This document shows, one piece after another, positions 63,487 to 64,000 of a DNA stretch of 64,000 bases. The translations under genes and the position numbers were made by a program. The stretch spans positions 868,001 through 932,000 of the forward strand of contig JANTQA010000057.1 in NCBI GenBank assembly GCA_027625915.1. The letters run 5' to 3'. The number at the start of each line of letters is the position of its first letter. Position 1 is the first letter of the stretch. Below the pieces are notes generated by a model. The model saw only the letters and a list, made by a program, of their open reading frames with translations. It was not told where the DNA came from and searched no databases. The DNA comes from Anaeramoeba flamelloides (Eukaryota > Metamonada > Anaeramoebidae).

Positions 63487-64000
63487 CTTTTAATTTTTTA
63501 TATTCTATTTTTTTATTTTCAAATAAAAATGTTTAATGTTATTTTTATGAATGTATGTGTATAAAGAAAAAATTTTTAAGAGTAATCCTTATGATTTTAT
63601 TGATAAAATTTATATAAAAGTAAAATGATAAATTAAGCCGCCTTTTTTTTCAAAAAAACTATATTTTTAAGGTTTTTTTAAGAACTAAATTCCGTTTGGT
63701 CTGAATTTTGGAAAATTAGAACCTTTGAAATTTTAATGCATTAGTTGGTATTATTGCATTTTTTTTTAAATTTCATTATAACATAATAAAAAAATTAAAA
63801 TATTTATTTACTGTTTTAAAAAGTTAAAGAACTGCTAATAAAGGTAGTAAATATTTCTCAGTGTTTTGGACAATGTAAAAATATTTCTAATCTTGATATT
63901 TTATCATTTCTTACTCATGGTAAATATTAAAAAATATATATAATAATAACACACTTACCAGGGCAGTAAAATATCTTTTTTTTTGACCCTAAATGTTTTT
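63487..64000. other. 3' flank of the DENN gene
   Basis: A/T-rich, non-coding; AATAAA at about 63521-63527 could serve as a polyadenylation signal for the DENN transcript. Nothing else recognisable to the window edge. Confidence 0.5.

Overview
This window is a very A+T-rich piece of a eukaryotic nuclear genome (roughly four fifths A+T by eye), with long introns, GT-AG splice sites, long intergenic stretches and many small transposons. Proteins carry Asn homopolymers and Glu-Asn/Glu-Lys runs, and signalling/trafficking domains dominate (BEACH, RasGAP+PH, DENN, CH). That mix suggests a free-living amoeboid protist. The style resembles Anaeramoeba (Metamonada), with Dictyostelium-like amoebozoans as the alternative; this assignment is inference, since no rRNA or marker gene is present.

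Layout. 1-17538, minus strand: a giant BEACH-domain gene whose 3' end (expected WD40 propeller) lies off the left edge. Four exons join in consistent phase (17194-16914, 16840-16397, 12599-3675, 831-1); a probable first exon (17538-17359) joins less cleanly. 17.6-29.7 kb: a gene-free, repeat-rich block with a decayed ~4.1 kb LINE (23209-27301) flanked by a 16-bp target duplication, mariner-type MITEs, a TTAA-flanked MITE and older repeats. 29759-35881, minus: an intron-less gene for a 2040-residue RasGAP+PH protein with a long, internally duplicated Gln/Asn-rich N-terminus. 38576-39447, minus: a three-exon single-CH-domain protein. 39.5-46.6 kb: intergenic, with a degenerate Tc1/mariner element at 43135-44170. 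46660-47385, minus: a basic 241-residue protein of unknown function. 47.4-52.9 kb: intergenic. 52912-55197, minus: an NSUN2-type RNA m5C methyltransferase. 57734-63486, plus: a two-exon DENN-domain protein whose single intron is 4.85 kb and holds two identifiable transposons.

How the genes relate. There are no operons, and adjacent genes are not obviously in one pathway. BEACH, DENN, RasGAP and CH proteins belong to the general membrane-traffic, small-GTPase and actin toolkit; NSUN2 is an RNA-modification enzyme. The most informative content is the repeat landscape. Several non-autonomous DNA-transposon families can be defined from this window alone by terminal inverted repeats, TA or TTAA target duplications, nested insertions and unfilled paralogous sites. 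No CRISPR, rRNA or convincing tRNA gene was seen.
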